Below, piece by piece: positions 1 through 6,136 of a stretch of DNA of 7,725 nt (its first letter is position 1; each line of letters begins with the position of its first letter). The DNA lies in NCBI GenBank assembly GCA_016218905.1, contig JACRCS010000979.1:1-7725 (forward strand). The letters run 5' to 3'. A model generated the notes under the pieces. The model did no database searches. It had not been told where the DNA came from and saw only the letters and a list, made by a program, of their open reading frames with translations. Origin of the DNA: Deltaproteobacteria bacterium. GTDB lineage: Bacteria; Desulfobacterota_C; Deferrisomatia; Deferrisomatales; JACRMM01. The translations under genes were made by a program, and so were the position numbers.

Positions 1-164
1 AAACGGCGAAGAAGGCGGGCATACCCGTCCGAGAGGACCCCGGTCTGGCGGAAGTGCTCTCGAAGCTCGACCCGGGAGACGAGATCCCCCCCGAGACCTA
101 CCGCGCCGTCGCCGAGATCCTGGCGTTCCTGTACCGGCTGGATCGGGGGATGGGAGGACGATAA
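1..164 (+). CDS. FlhB/EscU-like export-switch cytoplasmic domain protein, 3' end only
   Basis: This is the last 53 codons of a plus-strand gene whose start lies before the window; it ends at TAA 162-164. The visible peptide has the pattern of the C-terminal cytoplasmic domain of FlhB/YscU-type export-switch proteins: AKKAGIPVREDPGLAEVL, then a D/E-rich turn, IPPETYRAVAEILAFLYRL and a short basic tail. In that family the segment follows the autocleavage NPTH motif and helps switch substrate specificity of the flagellar or type III export apparatus. NPTH would lie upstream and cannot be checked. The gene could be full FlhB, or a short stand-alone FlhX/YlqH-type protein that carries only this domain; the second is common beside unrelated genes. 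The family call is firm; the full-length identity is open. Confidence 0.8.
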   Translation, partial: TAKKAGIPVREDPGLAEVLSKLDPGDEIPPETYRAVAEILAFLYRLDRGMGGR

Positions 165-215
165 GTCCGAAGTCTGACCGGTCTGACCCGTCCGACAGGT
201 CCGACGCGTCCTACC
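164..215. repeat. Degenerate 9-bp tandem repeat, consensus nGTCYGACn
   Basis: Directly after the stop of the FlhB-like gene there are about five to six copies of a 9-bp unit: a shortened agtccga (164-170), agtctgacc (171-179), ggtctgacc (180-188), cgtccgaca (189-197), ggtccgacg (198-206) and a decayed cgtcctacc (207-215). The core GTCYGAC is kept while the flanking bases drift. It is noncoding and sits in a convergent intergenic spacer. Similar GTCCGAC-type arrays occur between genes in several high-GC genomes as far as I recall; the function is unknown. Confidence 0.75.
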
Positions 216-309
216 GCCCACACTCCCCGGGGGACTGGGGGATGCCCGGCGGAGCGCGGCGCGGCCACCTCCAGCATCCGAAGTCGTTCGCCGCTTCTGC
301 GCCCTCCCT

Positions 310-349
310 GGCGCTCGCGGCACGAACCCGTCCTCGGTTCGTCTGCGCC
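310..349. other. Compound hairpin in the convergent intergenic spacer
   Basis: The core is a perfect 7-bp inverted repeat, ACGAACC (322-328) and GGTTCGT (336-342), around a 7-nt loop. It is flanked by a second outer pair, GGCGC (310-314) and GCGCC (345-349), so the whole can fold as a two-storey stem with an asymmetric internal loop. It lies 38 bp past the stop of the minus-strand rubredoxin-like gene and about 145 bp past the plus-strand FlhB-like gene. No T-run follows on either strand, so it is not a canonical intrinsic terminator. It could still mark mRNA ends from both sides. The rest of 216-386 is noncoding and G/C-rich, with further short self-complementary runs (TGGGGGA at 235-241 against TCCCCCA at 365-371). 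Confidence 0.45.
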
Positions 350-386
350 GCACGCAGTCGGGGCTCCCCCATTCCCGCCCCCACCT

Positions 387-503
387 CTACTTCTTCTCGT
401 CCTTCTTCTTGAACTCCACCGGCTTGTCGCAGGTGGGGCACTTCTTGGGCTTGCAGCGTCCGTCCTTCTCGTTTCCGCAGTCGGGGCACACCCAGGTAGC
501 CAT
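387..503 (-). CDS. RCKP-type rubredoxin-like metal-binding protein
   Basis: A 38-residue protein, MATWVCPDCG...CPTCDKP..., with a strongly lysine-rich tail. Two knuckles, C6-P-D-C9 and C22-P-T-C25, form a four-cysteine metal site, and the linker holds RCKPKKCP (residues 16-23) with an extra Cys17. This RCKP signature marks the small RCKP-type rubredoxin-like family. The site would bind iron or zinc; a redox or electron-carrier role is inferred from the rubredoxin resemblance and is not demonstrated. The start is supported by AAGGAG five bases upstream of the ATG. A longer reading frame open upstream is only the shadow of the DUF4340 gene. It sits 35 bp after DUF4340 on the same strand and is probably the last gene of the ABC/GldG operon. 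Confidence 0.85.
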   Translation of the reverse strand: MATWVCPDCGNEKDGRCKPKKCPTCDKPVEFKKKDEKK

Positions 504-538
504 CAGATCTCCTTCGTCAGCGATTCGGTTGGGGGTTG

Positions 539-1894
539 TCACTTCGGAGAAGCCCTGGGCGCGGGCTTCGACGACTCCCTGGCGGCTCTGACCACCGCGA
601 GGGGCTTCGAGACGTAGTCGGGCGCCATCTGATAGACGGGTCCGTGGTTTCCGGCCCGCGCAAAGGCCTTCTCCCCCTTGTGGCCCACCCAGAGGAGCTG
701 CTCGCCCTGCTCCGAGTCGAACAGCTTGGCCGTCGCCTCGGGCGCGTCGAGACCGAAGGCGGCAACGTCGCGGGGGCCGTCCAGCACCTGCGTCGCCCGG
801 CCCGCCTCCAGCGCCTCCAAGTACTCCTGGAGAGCCACGCTCTCGGCCCCCTGAACGCTCCGGCCGTCGCGGCGCCAGGCCCCGTCGGTCTTCTCGTAGA
901 CGAGCCGCTGCCCTTCGGCCGCGAGCTCGATCCGGCGGACGCTCCAGACCTTCGCCAGGATGGGCCTCTTCCGCCGCAATTCGGCCGGATTGACGCGCAG
1001 CGCGTCGAGCGTCGCCTTCTCCACCGTGAAGAGGGCGTCTCGCCCCTCGGTACGTGCCCACACCTGCCCGTCCACCTCCGCGAGCTCCACGATGGCCGGC
1101 TCCTCCTCGCCGGTGGCCGTGAACCGGACCGTGACCCTGCGGGCGAAGGCCTCTTCGGTTCGGCCCGGCTCGACCTCCAGAAACGAGGAGATCCTGGCCC
1201 AGCGGAGCTTCTCGGCGAGGCGCCCGGCGACGTCCGGGTCCGCCTCCGCGACGAACGGAGCCTCCATCCTCCACGCCTTCGCGTTCTTCACCAGCCGCAG
1301 CTCGCTGCCGGGGGACTCCACCCCGAGCGCCTTCAGCCTGGCCCAGGGGAAGGACTCCAGGATGGTCTTGCTCCGGAGCTCCACCGGTTCCACCAGCACG
1401 GCGCCGAGGGCGTAGCTCTTGGAGGCCTTCACGCCGCCGGAGTCCACCCGGAAGTAGCGCAGCTCACCGGAAGGAGTCTCGCCGCCGACCGCGAGCCGGA
1501 CCGGCGAGGGCGTCGCTCCGGAGAGCGTCACGACGGCGGAGGGACGCTCGAGCCCGTAGACGCGCAGATTCGCGCCCGAGGGGTCGATCTCCTTCTCCGA
1601 CTTGAGCGACTTCAGTTCCGCCAGGAGCGCGCTCACGCGGGAGTCTTCCGCCCGGTCGTTCCAGGGAACCGTCAGGTACCAGCGGCCGTCGCGGCTCTTC
1701 GTCAAACGGGCCTCCCCCTTGGCGCCGGAGAGCGCGATCTCGGTCACCTTGCCCGTGTCGAGCTCGGGGAAGACGAGCCCCTCTTCTTCCTTCGCCTTGG
1801 ATGCCTTCCGGTGGGAGGGCTCCTCGACGAGGGCGACGTAGGCCCCGAGCCCCGCGAAAACCGCGATCAGGATCCAGGTACTCTTGAGCTTCAT
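539..1894 (-). CDS. DUF4340 domain-containing membrane-anchored protein
   Basis: A 451-residue protein with one N-terminal membrane segment (about residues 7-23) after a short basic start, and a long region predicted to lie outside the cytoplasm. DUF4340 hallmarks are visible: YGLERPSA (113-120) and FGLDAPEA (380-387), and an LFTVEKATLDAL segment (289-300) followed by a basic RRKRPIL stretch (308-313 on). Three repeat units can be traced, each with a strand-rich part ending in L-x-K/Y...W, then a helical Leu-rich part (around 60-105, 195-240 and 325-370). DUF4340 proteins are routinely encoded next to GldG-family ABC transporters and probably act with them at the membrane; the biochemical function is unknown. 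The ATG has no good Shine-Dalgarno, so it may depend on translation of the upstream gene 40 bp away. Confidence 0.9.
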   Translation of the reverse strand: MKLKSTWILIAVFAGLGAYVALVEEPSHRKASKAKEEEGLVFPELDTGKVTEIALSGAKGEARLTKSRDGRWYLTVPWNDRAEDSRVSALLAELKSLKSEKEIDPSGANLRVYGLERPSAVVTLSGATPSPVRLAVGGETPSGELRYFRVDSGGVKASKSYALGAVLVEPVELRSKTILESFPWARLKALGVESPGSELRLVKNAKAWRMEAPFVAEADPDVAGRLAEKLRWARISSFLEVEPGRTEEAFARRVTVRFTATGEEEPAIVELAEVDGQVWARTEGRDALFTVEKATLDALRVNPAELRRKRPILAKVWSVRRIELAAEGQRLVYEKTDGAWRRDGRSVQGAESVALQEYLEALEAGRATQVLDGPRDVAAFGLDAPEATAKLFDSEQGEQLLWVGHKGEKAFARAGNHGPVYQMAPDYVSKPLAVVRAARESSKPAPRASPK

Positions 1895-1934
1895 GGCCGA
1901 GCGCTTCGCTTCCGGCCGCCGGTGGGCGGCACGG

Positions 1935-3485
1935 TTACAGCCGCCTTCGCTTCAACCAGATCGTGAGCCCGATCAGCATCAGCGAGAGGGGACCGAGCAC
2001 GACCGTCGTGTAGAAGAGGGTGGCCGCCTGGGCGCGGCTCAGCACCAGCGGCGTGGACTTCGTGTCCTTCGGACGCACGGAGATGAGGTCCTGCTCTTTC
2101 GTGAGGTAGCTCACCATGTTCAGAAAGAGGTCTCCGTTGCCGGAGAAGGCGAAGTACGTGTTGTCCGCGAAATCGGAGTCACCGACGACCAGTAGCTGCG
2201 CACCGGGCTTTGCGAAGGGACCTGCCTCCGTGCGTTCGAAGAGGCCGGCGACGGTCAAGGGACCCCGGTAGTCCTTGGCCACGTCGAAGGCCGCCTTGTC
2301 TTCCTTCAGGTCGGTCTCCCCCCAGGATTGGGGCGAGGTGCGCGCGACGGGGGCGAACGTGATCCCCTTGGGCAGGGGTTCGGCCTTCGCGAGGCTCCTC
2401 GCGAGCGAAAGGAAGGTCGCGAGCTTGAAGTCCCTCGTGATGTCCGGGGAGGGATACTCCGTGAGGATCGGCGTCGTGTACGATCCTCCGAACAGCCTGC
2501 TCATCGTGTCGATGATCACATCGTCGTGGAGGACGACCCCCCACTCGGCCAGCAGCGGCTCGAGCCCCGTCTTCAGGCCCGGATCGAGGAACAGCAGCAG
2601 CTTGCCCCCGCGGTTCAGAAAAGCCCTCAACGGGCCGAGCTCCGCTTCGAGGATCGGCTTCGTGGGACCCGCGATCACCAGCTCGTCGCACTCGTTCGGG
2701 ACATCGGCTTCCCGGAAGAGCAGGAGCTCCCTGACCGCGTAGCCCTGGTCTTCGAGCGCCTTCTTGGCTGTCGAGTACCCGCCGCGCTGCGTGTCTCCGA
2801 GGCCGCGCTCGCCGTGGCCCGAGAGGAAGCAGAGGGTCTTCTTGCTCTCCCGCGTCCCCCGCACGATGGCGTTCGTAACCGCCTCCTCGGAGGCTTCTCC
2901 GAGCCGGTAGGTGTGCTCTCCGCTGGCGAGCACGGTCGTCCCGAACTCCTTGACGCCATACTGCCTGGCGAGCTCGGGGCTGCGGTCGGGGTCGACGAAG
3001 GTCACCTTGAGGTGGGAGGACTCCGCCTTGTAGCTCTCGAGGAGCCGCTTCATCTCCTGCTGGGGCGGGGTCCCCTCGGCGAAGAAGGCGGTGAGGACCA
3101 CGTCCTTCTTCAGGCCCTGAAGCACCTTCCGCGACTCGAGCGAGAGCGTGTGGAGCCGGCCGGCGGTAACGTCCCACTTGTTGTTGTGCCGCCCGGCGAG
3201 GAAGTTGAGGAGGAAGAGGATCCCGGCGAAGGCGAGCACCATCGCGGCACTGTTGGCGCCGTAGCGGGCCGCGCGGCTCCGGGGGAGGCGCGCCAGGCAG
3301 CGCCGCTCGGCCACGAAGAAGAAGGTGAGCGCCGCCACGCTGACCGAGGCGAGCACCCAGAGGGCGGCCCTGCGGTCGGGGTAGTACGCCGCGAAAAAGA
3401 GAGCGGCGGCGCCCGAGAGGGCCCCGAGGAGGCCCGCCGCCTTGTTGACGGCCCGGAACCCGGAACGGCCAGAGGACTTGCCCAT
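1935..3485 (-). CDS. GldG-family ABC transporter auxiliary protein
   Basis: A 516-residue protein of the GldG / ABC_transp_aux family. Three hydrophobic segments lie at about residues 16-34, 40-58 and 76-96, then the typical entry motif NNKWDVTAGRLHTLS (101-115), a large extracytoplasmic domain, and a C-terminal membrane helix (about 487-511) ending in KRRRL. Within the domain are FLSGHGE (220-226), a GGKLLLFLDPG segment (293-303) and VVGDSDFADN (433-442), features usual for this family. GldG was named from the gliding-motility transporter of Bacteroidota, but homologues are widespread in non-gliding bacteria, so no gliding role is implied. GGAGGT five bases before the ATG overlaps the end of the permease gene, and only 3 bp separate the two genes, which indicates translational coupling. 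Confidence 0.92.
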   Translation of the reverse strand: MGKSSGRSGFRAVNKAAGLLGALSGAAALFFAAYYPDRRAALWVLASVSVAALTFFFVAERRCLARLPRSRAARYGANSAAMVLAFAGILFLLNFLAGRHNNKWDVTAGRLHTLSLESRKVLQGLKKDVVLTAFFAEGTPPQQEMKRLLESYKAESSHLKVTFVDPDRSPELARQYGVKEFGTTVLASGEHTYRLGEASEEAVTNAIVRGTRESKKTLCFLSGHGERGLGDTQRGGYSTAKKALEDQGYAVRELLLFREADVPNECDELVIAGPTKPILEAELGPLRAFLNRGGKLLLFLDPGLKTGLEPLLAEWGVVLHDDVIIDTMSRLFGGSYTTPILTEYPSPDITRDFKLATFLSLARSLAKAEPLPKGITFAPVARTSPQSWGETDLKEDKAAFDVAKDYRGPLTVAGLFERTEAGPFAKPGAQLLVVGDSDFADNTYFAFSGNGDLFLNMVSYLTKEQDLISVRPKDTKSTPLVLSRAQAATLFYTTVVLGPLSLMLIGLTIWLKRRRL

Positions 3486-3488
3486 CTA

Positions 3489-4256
3489 CTACCTCCAGCG
3501 GTTGGAGTCGAGGACCCGGTGGGTCAGGAAGAGTCCGAAGGCGGCGATCGAAAGATAATACACGACGTCCTTGAGCTCCACCGCGCCCTGGAGGAAACCG
3601 TCCAGGTGCTTGACGATCGAGAGCTCCTCGAGCACGGTCGAGAGGCTGCTGCCCCCCTGCTGTCCTGCCCAGCCCATGGCCCAGAAGGTTAGCAGGATCC
3701 CGAAGGTCAGCACGGCCGCGACGATCTGGTTCTCCGTGAGGCTCGACGCAAACAGCCCGAAGGCCGCGAACGCTCCCGCGAGGAGGATCATTCCGGCGTA
3801 GCCCGTGAGGATCGGCCCCCAATCGAGGGTCCCGTAGGCCCACGCCATGAGCGGCATGTAGAAGGAGAGCAGCAGGATCGCGGCCAGCAGGAGGGTGGCC
3901 GCCATGAACTTCCCCGCCACGATCTCGCTCAGGCGCACGGGCGAGGTGAAGAGGAGTTGGGCGGTGCGGTTTCGCTTCTCTTCGGCCAGGAGCCGCATCG
4001 TGAAGATCGGTACGACCAGGAGCAGGATCACCGCCATGTTCTGGAAGGTCGGTACGAAGACCAGCCGATTGATGTTGAACTGGCCCATCCCCTCCTGCAT
4101 CTGCATCATCTGCAGGCTTGCCATGCTGTACTGGACGATGATGCTGTAGAAGAGCAGGCCCGAGACGACGAGGAAGACGGTGGCGACGACCCACGCGATC
4201 GGCGAGACGACGTAGGAGCGGAGCTCCTTGGCCGTCACGGTGACGAACCCCCTCAT
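3489..4256 (-). CDS. ABC-2 type (GldF-like) transporter permease
   Basis: A 255-residue integral membrane protein. About six hydrophobic segments can be seen (roughly 20-40, 70-90, 116-140, 145-171, 175-197, 230-247). Between the second and third is the classic ABC-2 coupling region EEKRNRTAQLLFTSPVRLSE (92-111), which contacts the ATPase. The loop after the first membrane segment is methionine-rich (Met45, 50, 51, 53, 57). The reading frame stays open far upstream, but the ATG at 4256 is the right start: it overlaps the ATPase stop in an ATGA arrangement, has GGAGGT six bases upstream, and begins MRGFVTVTAKELRSYVVSP, which matches the normal N-terminus of this permease type (short amphipathic start, then a membrane helix). 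It would form the membrane channel with the neighbouring ATPase; the substrate is unknown. Confidence 0.92.
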   Translation of the reverse strand: MRGFVTVTAKELRSYVVSPIAWVVATVFLVVSGLLFYSIIVQYSMASLQMMQMQEGMGQFNINRLVFVPTFQNMAVILLLVVPIFTMRLLAEEKRNRTAQLLFTSPVRLSEIVAGKFMAATLLLAAILLLSFYMPLMAWAYGTLDWGPILTGYAGMILLAGAFAAFGLFASSLTENQIVAAVLTFGILLTFWAMGWAGQQGGSSLSTVLEELSIVKHLDGFLQGAVELKDVVYYLSIAAFGLFLTHRVLDSNRWR

Positions 4257-5188
4257 GCCGCCACCTCCCTCTCCTCGGTCGTGAGCCGAAGGAAGACTTC
4301 TTCCAGACTGACGGACACCCCGGCGAGCTCCAGGAGACCCGCGCCGCTCTCCACGACCACCCGCGCCACGTCTTCCCGCAGATCCTGGTCCATGCCTGAC
4401 TCCACGCGGTAGGCGCCGTCCCCCTCGGGCTCGACGGCGAGCACTCCGGGAAGCGCCATGAGGCGGTTGCGGAGCTCGGGGGCGGGCCGGCGGACCGTCA
4501 GTTGGATCCGGCGGCTGGTACCCACCTGCCGGGAGAGGTTCTCGTAGCTGTCGACGGCGACGATCCGCCCTTCGTTGATGATGATGATCCGCTCGCAGGT
4601 CGCGGTGACCTCCGGGAGGATGTGGGTGGACAGAATGACCGTGTGCTCGCGCGCGAGGTCGCGGATGAGGCTGCGGATCTCGATGATCTGCGCCGGGTCG
4701 AGCCCCACCGTCGGCTCGTCGAGGATCAGGACCGGGGGATTGTGGAGGAGGGCCTGGGCGAGCCCGACGCGCTGCCGGTAGCCCTTGGAGAGATTCGCGA
4801 TGAGCCTGCCCGCGACGCCCGAGAGGCCGCACCGGTCGATGGCCCGGGCGCGCGCCGCCTTCAGGTCGTCCCGAGAGAGCCCCTTCAGGCGGCCCGCGAA
4901 GAGCAGGTACTCCTCCACCGTGAGCTCGGAATAGAGGGGCGGTTCCTCGGGCAGATAACCGACGCTCCGCTTCACCGCCAGGGGCTCTTCGAAGATGTCG
5001 TGGCCGGCGACGGCGGCCGTGCCGGAGCTCGGGGGCATGAAGCACGTGAGGATCTTCATCGTGGTCGTCTTCCCGGCGCCGTTCGGTCCGAGCAGGCCCA
5101 CGATCTCCCCCTTCTCCACCTGAAACGAGACCTCCTCCAGCGCCCGCACCTCGCCGTAGAGCTTGGTCAGGTTCTCAGCCTCAATCAT
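4253..5188 (-). CDS. ABC transporter ATP-binding protein (GldA/CcmA-like)
   Basis: A 311-residue ABC ATPase with all core motifs: Walker A GPNGAGKT (34-41), signature LSKGYRQR (133-140), Walker B VLILDEP (153-159) and the H-loop histidine in STH (His189). The Q-loop position reads GYLPE (77-81), with glutamate in place of the usual glutamine; from memory this is common in the GldA-like subfamily. Residues after about 220 form the C-terminal domain seen in ATPases that pair with ABC-2 exporters. The start has AAGGAG five bases upstream. It is the first gene of the run that continues through the permease, GldG, DUF4340 and rubredoxin-like genes. It powers the transporter; the direction is likely export or a mechanical/extracytoplasmic action, by family analogy. 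Confidence 0.95.
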   Translation of the reverse strand: MIEAENLTKLYGEVRALEEVSFQVEKGEIVGLLGPNGAGKTTTMKILTCFMPPSSGTAAVAGHDIFEEPLAVKRSVGYLPEEPPLYSELTVEEYLLFAGRLKGLSRDDLKAARARAIDRCGLSGVAGRLIANLSKGYRQRVGLAQALLHNPPVLILDEPTVGLDPAQIIEIRSLIRDLAREHTVILSTHILPEVTATCERIIIINEGRIVAVDSYENLSRQVGTSRRIQLTVRRPAPELRNRLMALPGVLAVEPEGDGAYRVESGMDQDLREDVARVVVESGAGLLELAGVSVSLEEVFLRLTTEEREVAA

Positions 5189-5316
5189 CCTCTCTCCTTC
5201 TGCGAGCCCCCTCGGCCGCCCGTTCCGGCGCGAGTCTACGCGTTTTTGGGCGGGAACAAGCCCGCAAAGATGCCACCGAAAGATGAATGGGAGATGAGAG
5301 ACGGATTAGAATAGCC
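5189..5316 (-). promoter_or_regulatory. Spacer upstream of the ABC/GldG operon with a weak promoter candidate
   Basis: This 128-bp gap between holC and the ATPase gene is more A/T-rich on its holC side than the genes around it. A possible minus-strand -10 box TAGACT (5238 to 5233) would start a transcript about 37 nt before the ATPase ATG, but the matching -35 (TTGTTC, only 15 bp away) is poor. An inverted repeat, GCGGG (5250-5254) and CCCGC (5261-5265) around a 6-nt loop, overlaps the -35 area and could be an operator or mRNA structure. On the minus strand it is followed by A residues, not T, so it is not an intrinsic terminator for holC. Three AGATG words (5268, 5281, 5292) recur on the plus strand. 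Confidence 0.3.
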
Positions 5317-5742
5317 TTATGAAGGCGCGGGGCGGAAGGTGACTTGATGCCCCGCCGCCCGGAACGCCCGATACCGCTCCCGGGCGCCGGCCGTGAGCTC
5401 CGGGTCCGAGACGGGTACGAAGTCGAAGGCCTGGGCGAAGCCCGAGAGTTCTTCGGGTTCGCCAGCTCCGGCCAGGACGAGGCAGGTCGCCCCGTTGGGA
5501 TTGCCCCGCCGCCAGCCCACCGCGACCGGATCCGGGAGGTCGCCCTCTCCCCCCCAGAGCCGGTGAGGCACGAAGGAGTCTTCGCGGAACGTCCAGAGGA
5601 GGTCATCCAGCGCCCGAGCGAGCGCCTCCGAGGGGGCCCGCACGTAGACGCGCTCGCCGGCCTCGTAGAGCGCCTCGACCCGCTCGCAGACCGCGAGCTC
5701 CCACCGCGGGCCCTTCACCTCGTAGAAGTCGATACCAGCCAT
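5317..5742 (-). CDS. holC: DNA polymerase III subunit chi
   Basis: A 141-residue protein with the HolC pattern from end to end: N-terminal GIDFYEV (3-9), LDDLLWTFREDSFVPH (45-60), the FDFVP segment (106-110) and the C-terminal ARERYRAFRAAG (120-131). Escherichia coli HolC is about 147 residues, so the length is normal. Chi joins psi in the clamp-loader complex and contacts single-strand binding protein at the replication fork. The ATG at 5742 places the family motif FYxx at the very N-terminus as expected, but it has no Shine-Dalgarno. An in-frame ATG at 5787 has AGGAG eight bases upstream and would add 15 residues ending in TYDPP. I prefer 5742 on family grounds. The gene does not sit beside pepA or valS, its usual neighbours in many Proteobacteria. 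Confidence 0.92.
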   Translation of the reverse strand: MAGIDFYEVKGPRWELAVCERVEALYEAGERVYVRAPSEALARALDDLLWTFREDSFVPHRLWGGEGDLPDPVAVGWRRGNPNGATCLVLAGAGEPEELSGFAQAFDFVPVSDPELTAGARERYRAFRAAGHQVTFRPAPS

Positions 5743-5748
5743 GGGCGG

Positions 5749-5777
5749 ATCATACGTCAGGAAGAGCCTCCGGGGAA
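5749..5777 (-). promoter_or_regulatory. Candidate holC promoter giving a leaderless transcript
   Basis: On the minus strand a good -10 hexamer, TATGAT, spans 5754 to 5749, just six bases before the holC ATG. Transcription would then start at or within a base or two of the start codon. The -35 candidate TTCCCC (5777 to 5772, 17-bp spacer) matches only three of six consensus bases. The same bases encode the Tyr-Asp of the alternative N-terminal extension, so the match may be chance. Confidence 0.3.
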
Positions 5778-5845
5778 GGCGACCCATGCTCCAGGCTCCT
5801 CCTCCCGGGGTGCGAAGCCACCTCCGGGGAAGAGACTCTGGAGCC
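5767..5845. repeat. Direct and inverted repeats in the divergent holC-oadG spacer
   Basis: A perfect 12-bp direct repeat, CCTCCGGGGAAG, occurs at 5767-5778 and 5821-5832, 54 bp apart. Interleaved with it is a 7-bp inverted repeat, GCTCCAG (5788-5794) and CTGGAGC (5838-5844), separated by 43 bp. The arrangement lies upstream of both divergent genes and could be regulator binding sites or a folded leader for one of them. No known operator was recognised. Confidence 0.45.
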
Positions 5846-5903
5846 GGATCTGTCGCACCTTGTGCATCTTCCTTCATTCGCAGGGGCCCTTGGTGGTAGT
5901 CTC

Positions 5904-5957
5904 CCGTCGCCCCGACGCTATGAGGGGATGAGCACTGTACTGCGACGCTGTCGACGG
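5904..5957 (+). other. Possible alternative hairpins in the oadG leader
   Basis: CCGTCG (5904-5909) can pair with either CGACG at 5913-5917 (tight hairpin with CCC loop), CGACG at 5943-5947, or CGACGG at 5952-5957. The last lies five bases before the oadG Shine-Dalgarno GGAG (5962-5965). Mutually exclusive pairings of this kind can act as a translational or transcriptional switch, but short C/G words recur by chance at this base composition. No plus-strand promoter with credible -35 and -10 boxes was found in 5743-5970. Confidence 0.25.
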
Positions 5958-5970
5958 AAACGGAGCAACC

Positions 5971-6108
5971 ATGGACACTTTTACCTTTGGGCTCACGATC
6001 CTGGTGTGCGGAATGGGCGGCACCCTGCTGACACTGGGGCTCATGAGCCTCGTGATGGCCCTGCTCGGGAGGATCTTCCCCCACAGGGAAGAGAACGGCG
6101 GAGCCTGA
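5971..6108 (+). CDS. oadG: OadG-like gamma subunit of a sodium-translocating decarboxylase, very short
   Basis: A 45-residue protein with one membrane segment (about residues 5-33) and a short charged tail (RIFPHREENGGA). The segment contains the gamma-subunit signature FGLTILVCGMG followed by a Leu-rich run. Gamma subunits assemble the complex by anchoring the carboxyltransferase to the beta subunit. Typical OadG proteins are about 80 or more residues, with a Pro/Ala- and charge-rich cytoplasmic tail; here almost all of the tail is gone, which recalls the small epsilon-type subunit of Veillonella methylmalonyl-CoA decarboxylase. The start has GGAG five bases upstream. The beta subunit gene begins 28 bp downstream, which supports both the reality of this small gene and its role. 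Confidence 0.85.
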   Translation: MDTFTFGLTILVCGMGGTLLTLGLMSLVMALLGRIFPHREENGGA

Positions 6109-6136
6109 GGGCTCCGGGCGAAAGGGAGGCTTGTAG

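Noticed and set aside
211..489. A 92-codon minus-strand frame over the convergent spacer
   Set aside because: It overlaps the RCKP gene out of frame, then runs through hairpin-rich noncoding DNA; the product is Arg/Gly/Glu-biased with no recognisable motif.
536..1966. A 476-codon plus-strand open frame opposite DUF4340
   Set aside because: It is the antisense shadow of a recognised gene, of Arg/Leu/Gly-rich low-complexity composition, and has no domain.
2179..4194. A 671-codon minus-strand open frame spanning GldG and the permease
   Set aside because: It is an alternative frame across two well-recognised genes, extremely rich in Arg, Pro and Gly, with no known domain. At this base composition stop codons are rare in such frames.
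5250..5265. Inverted repeat after holC as an intrinsic terminator
   Set aside because: Reading in the holC direction the stem is followed by A residues, not T; on the other strand the T-run comes before the stem.
5838..5860. Sigma-54 type promoter around GTCGCACCTTGTGCA upstream of oadG
   Set aside because: The required GG at -24 is missing and the spacing to the GC element is wrong.
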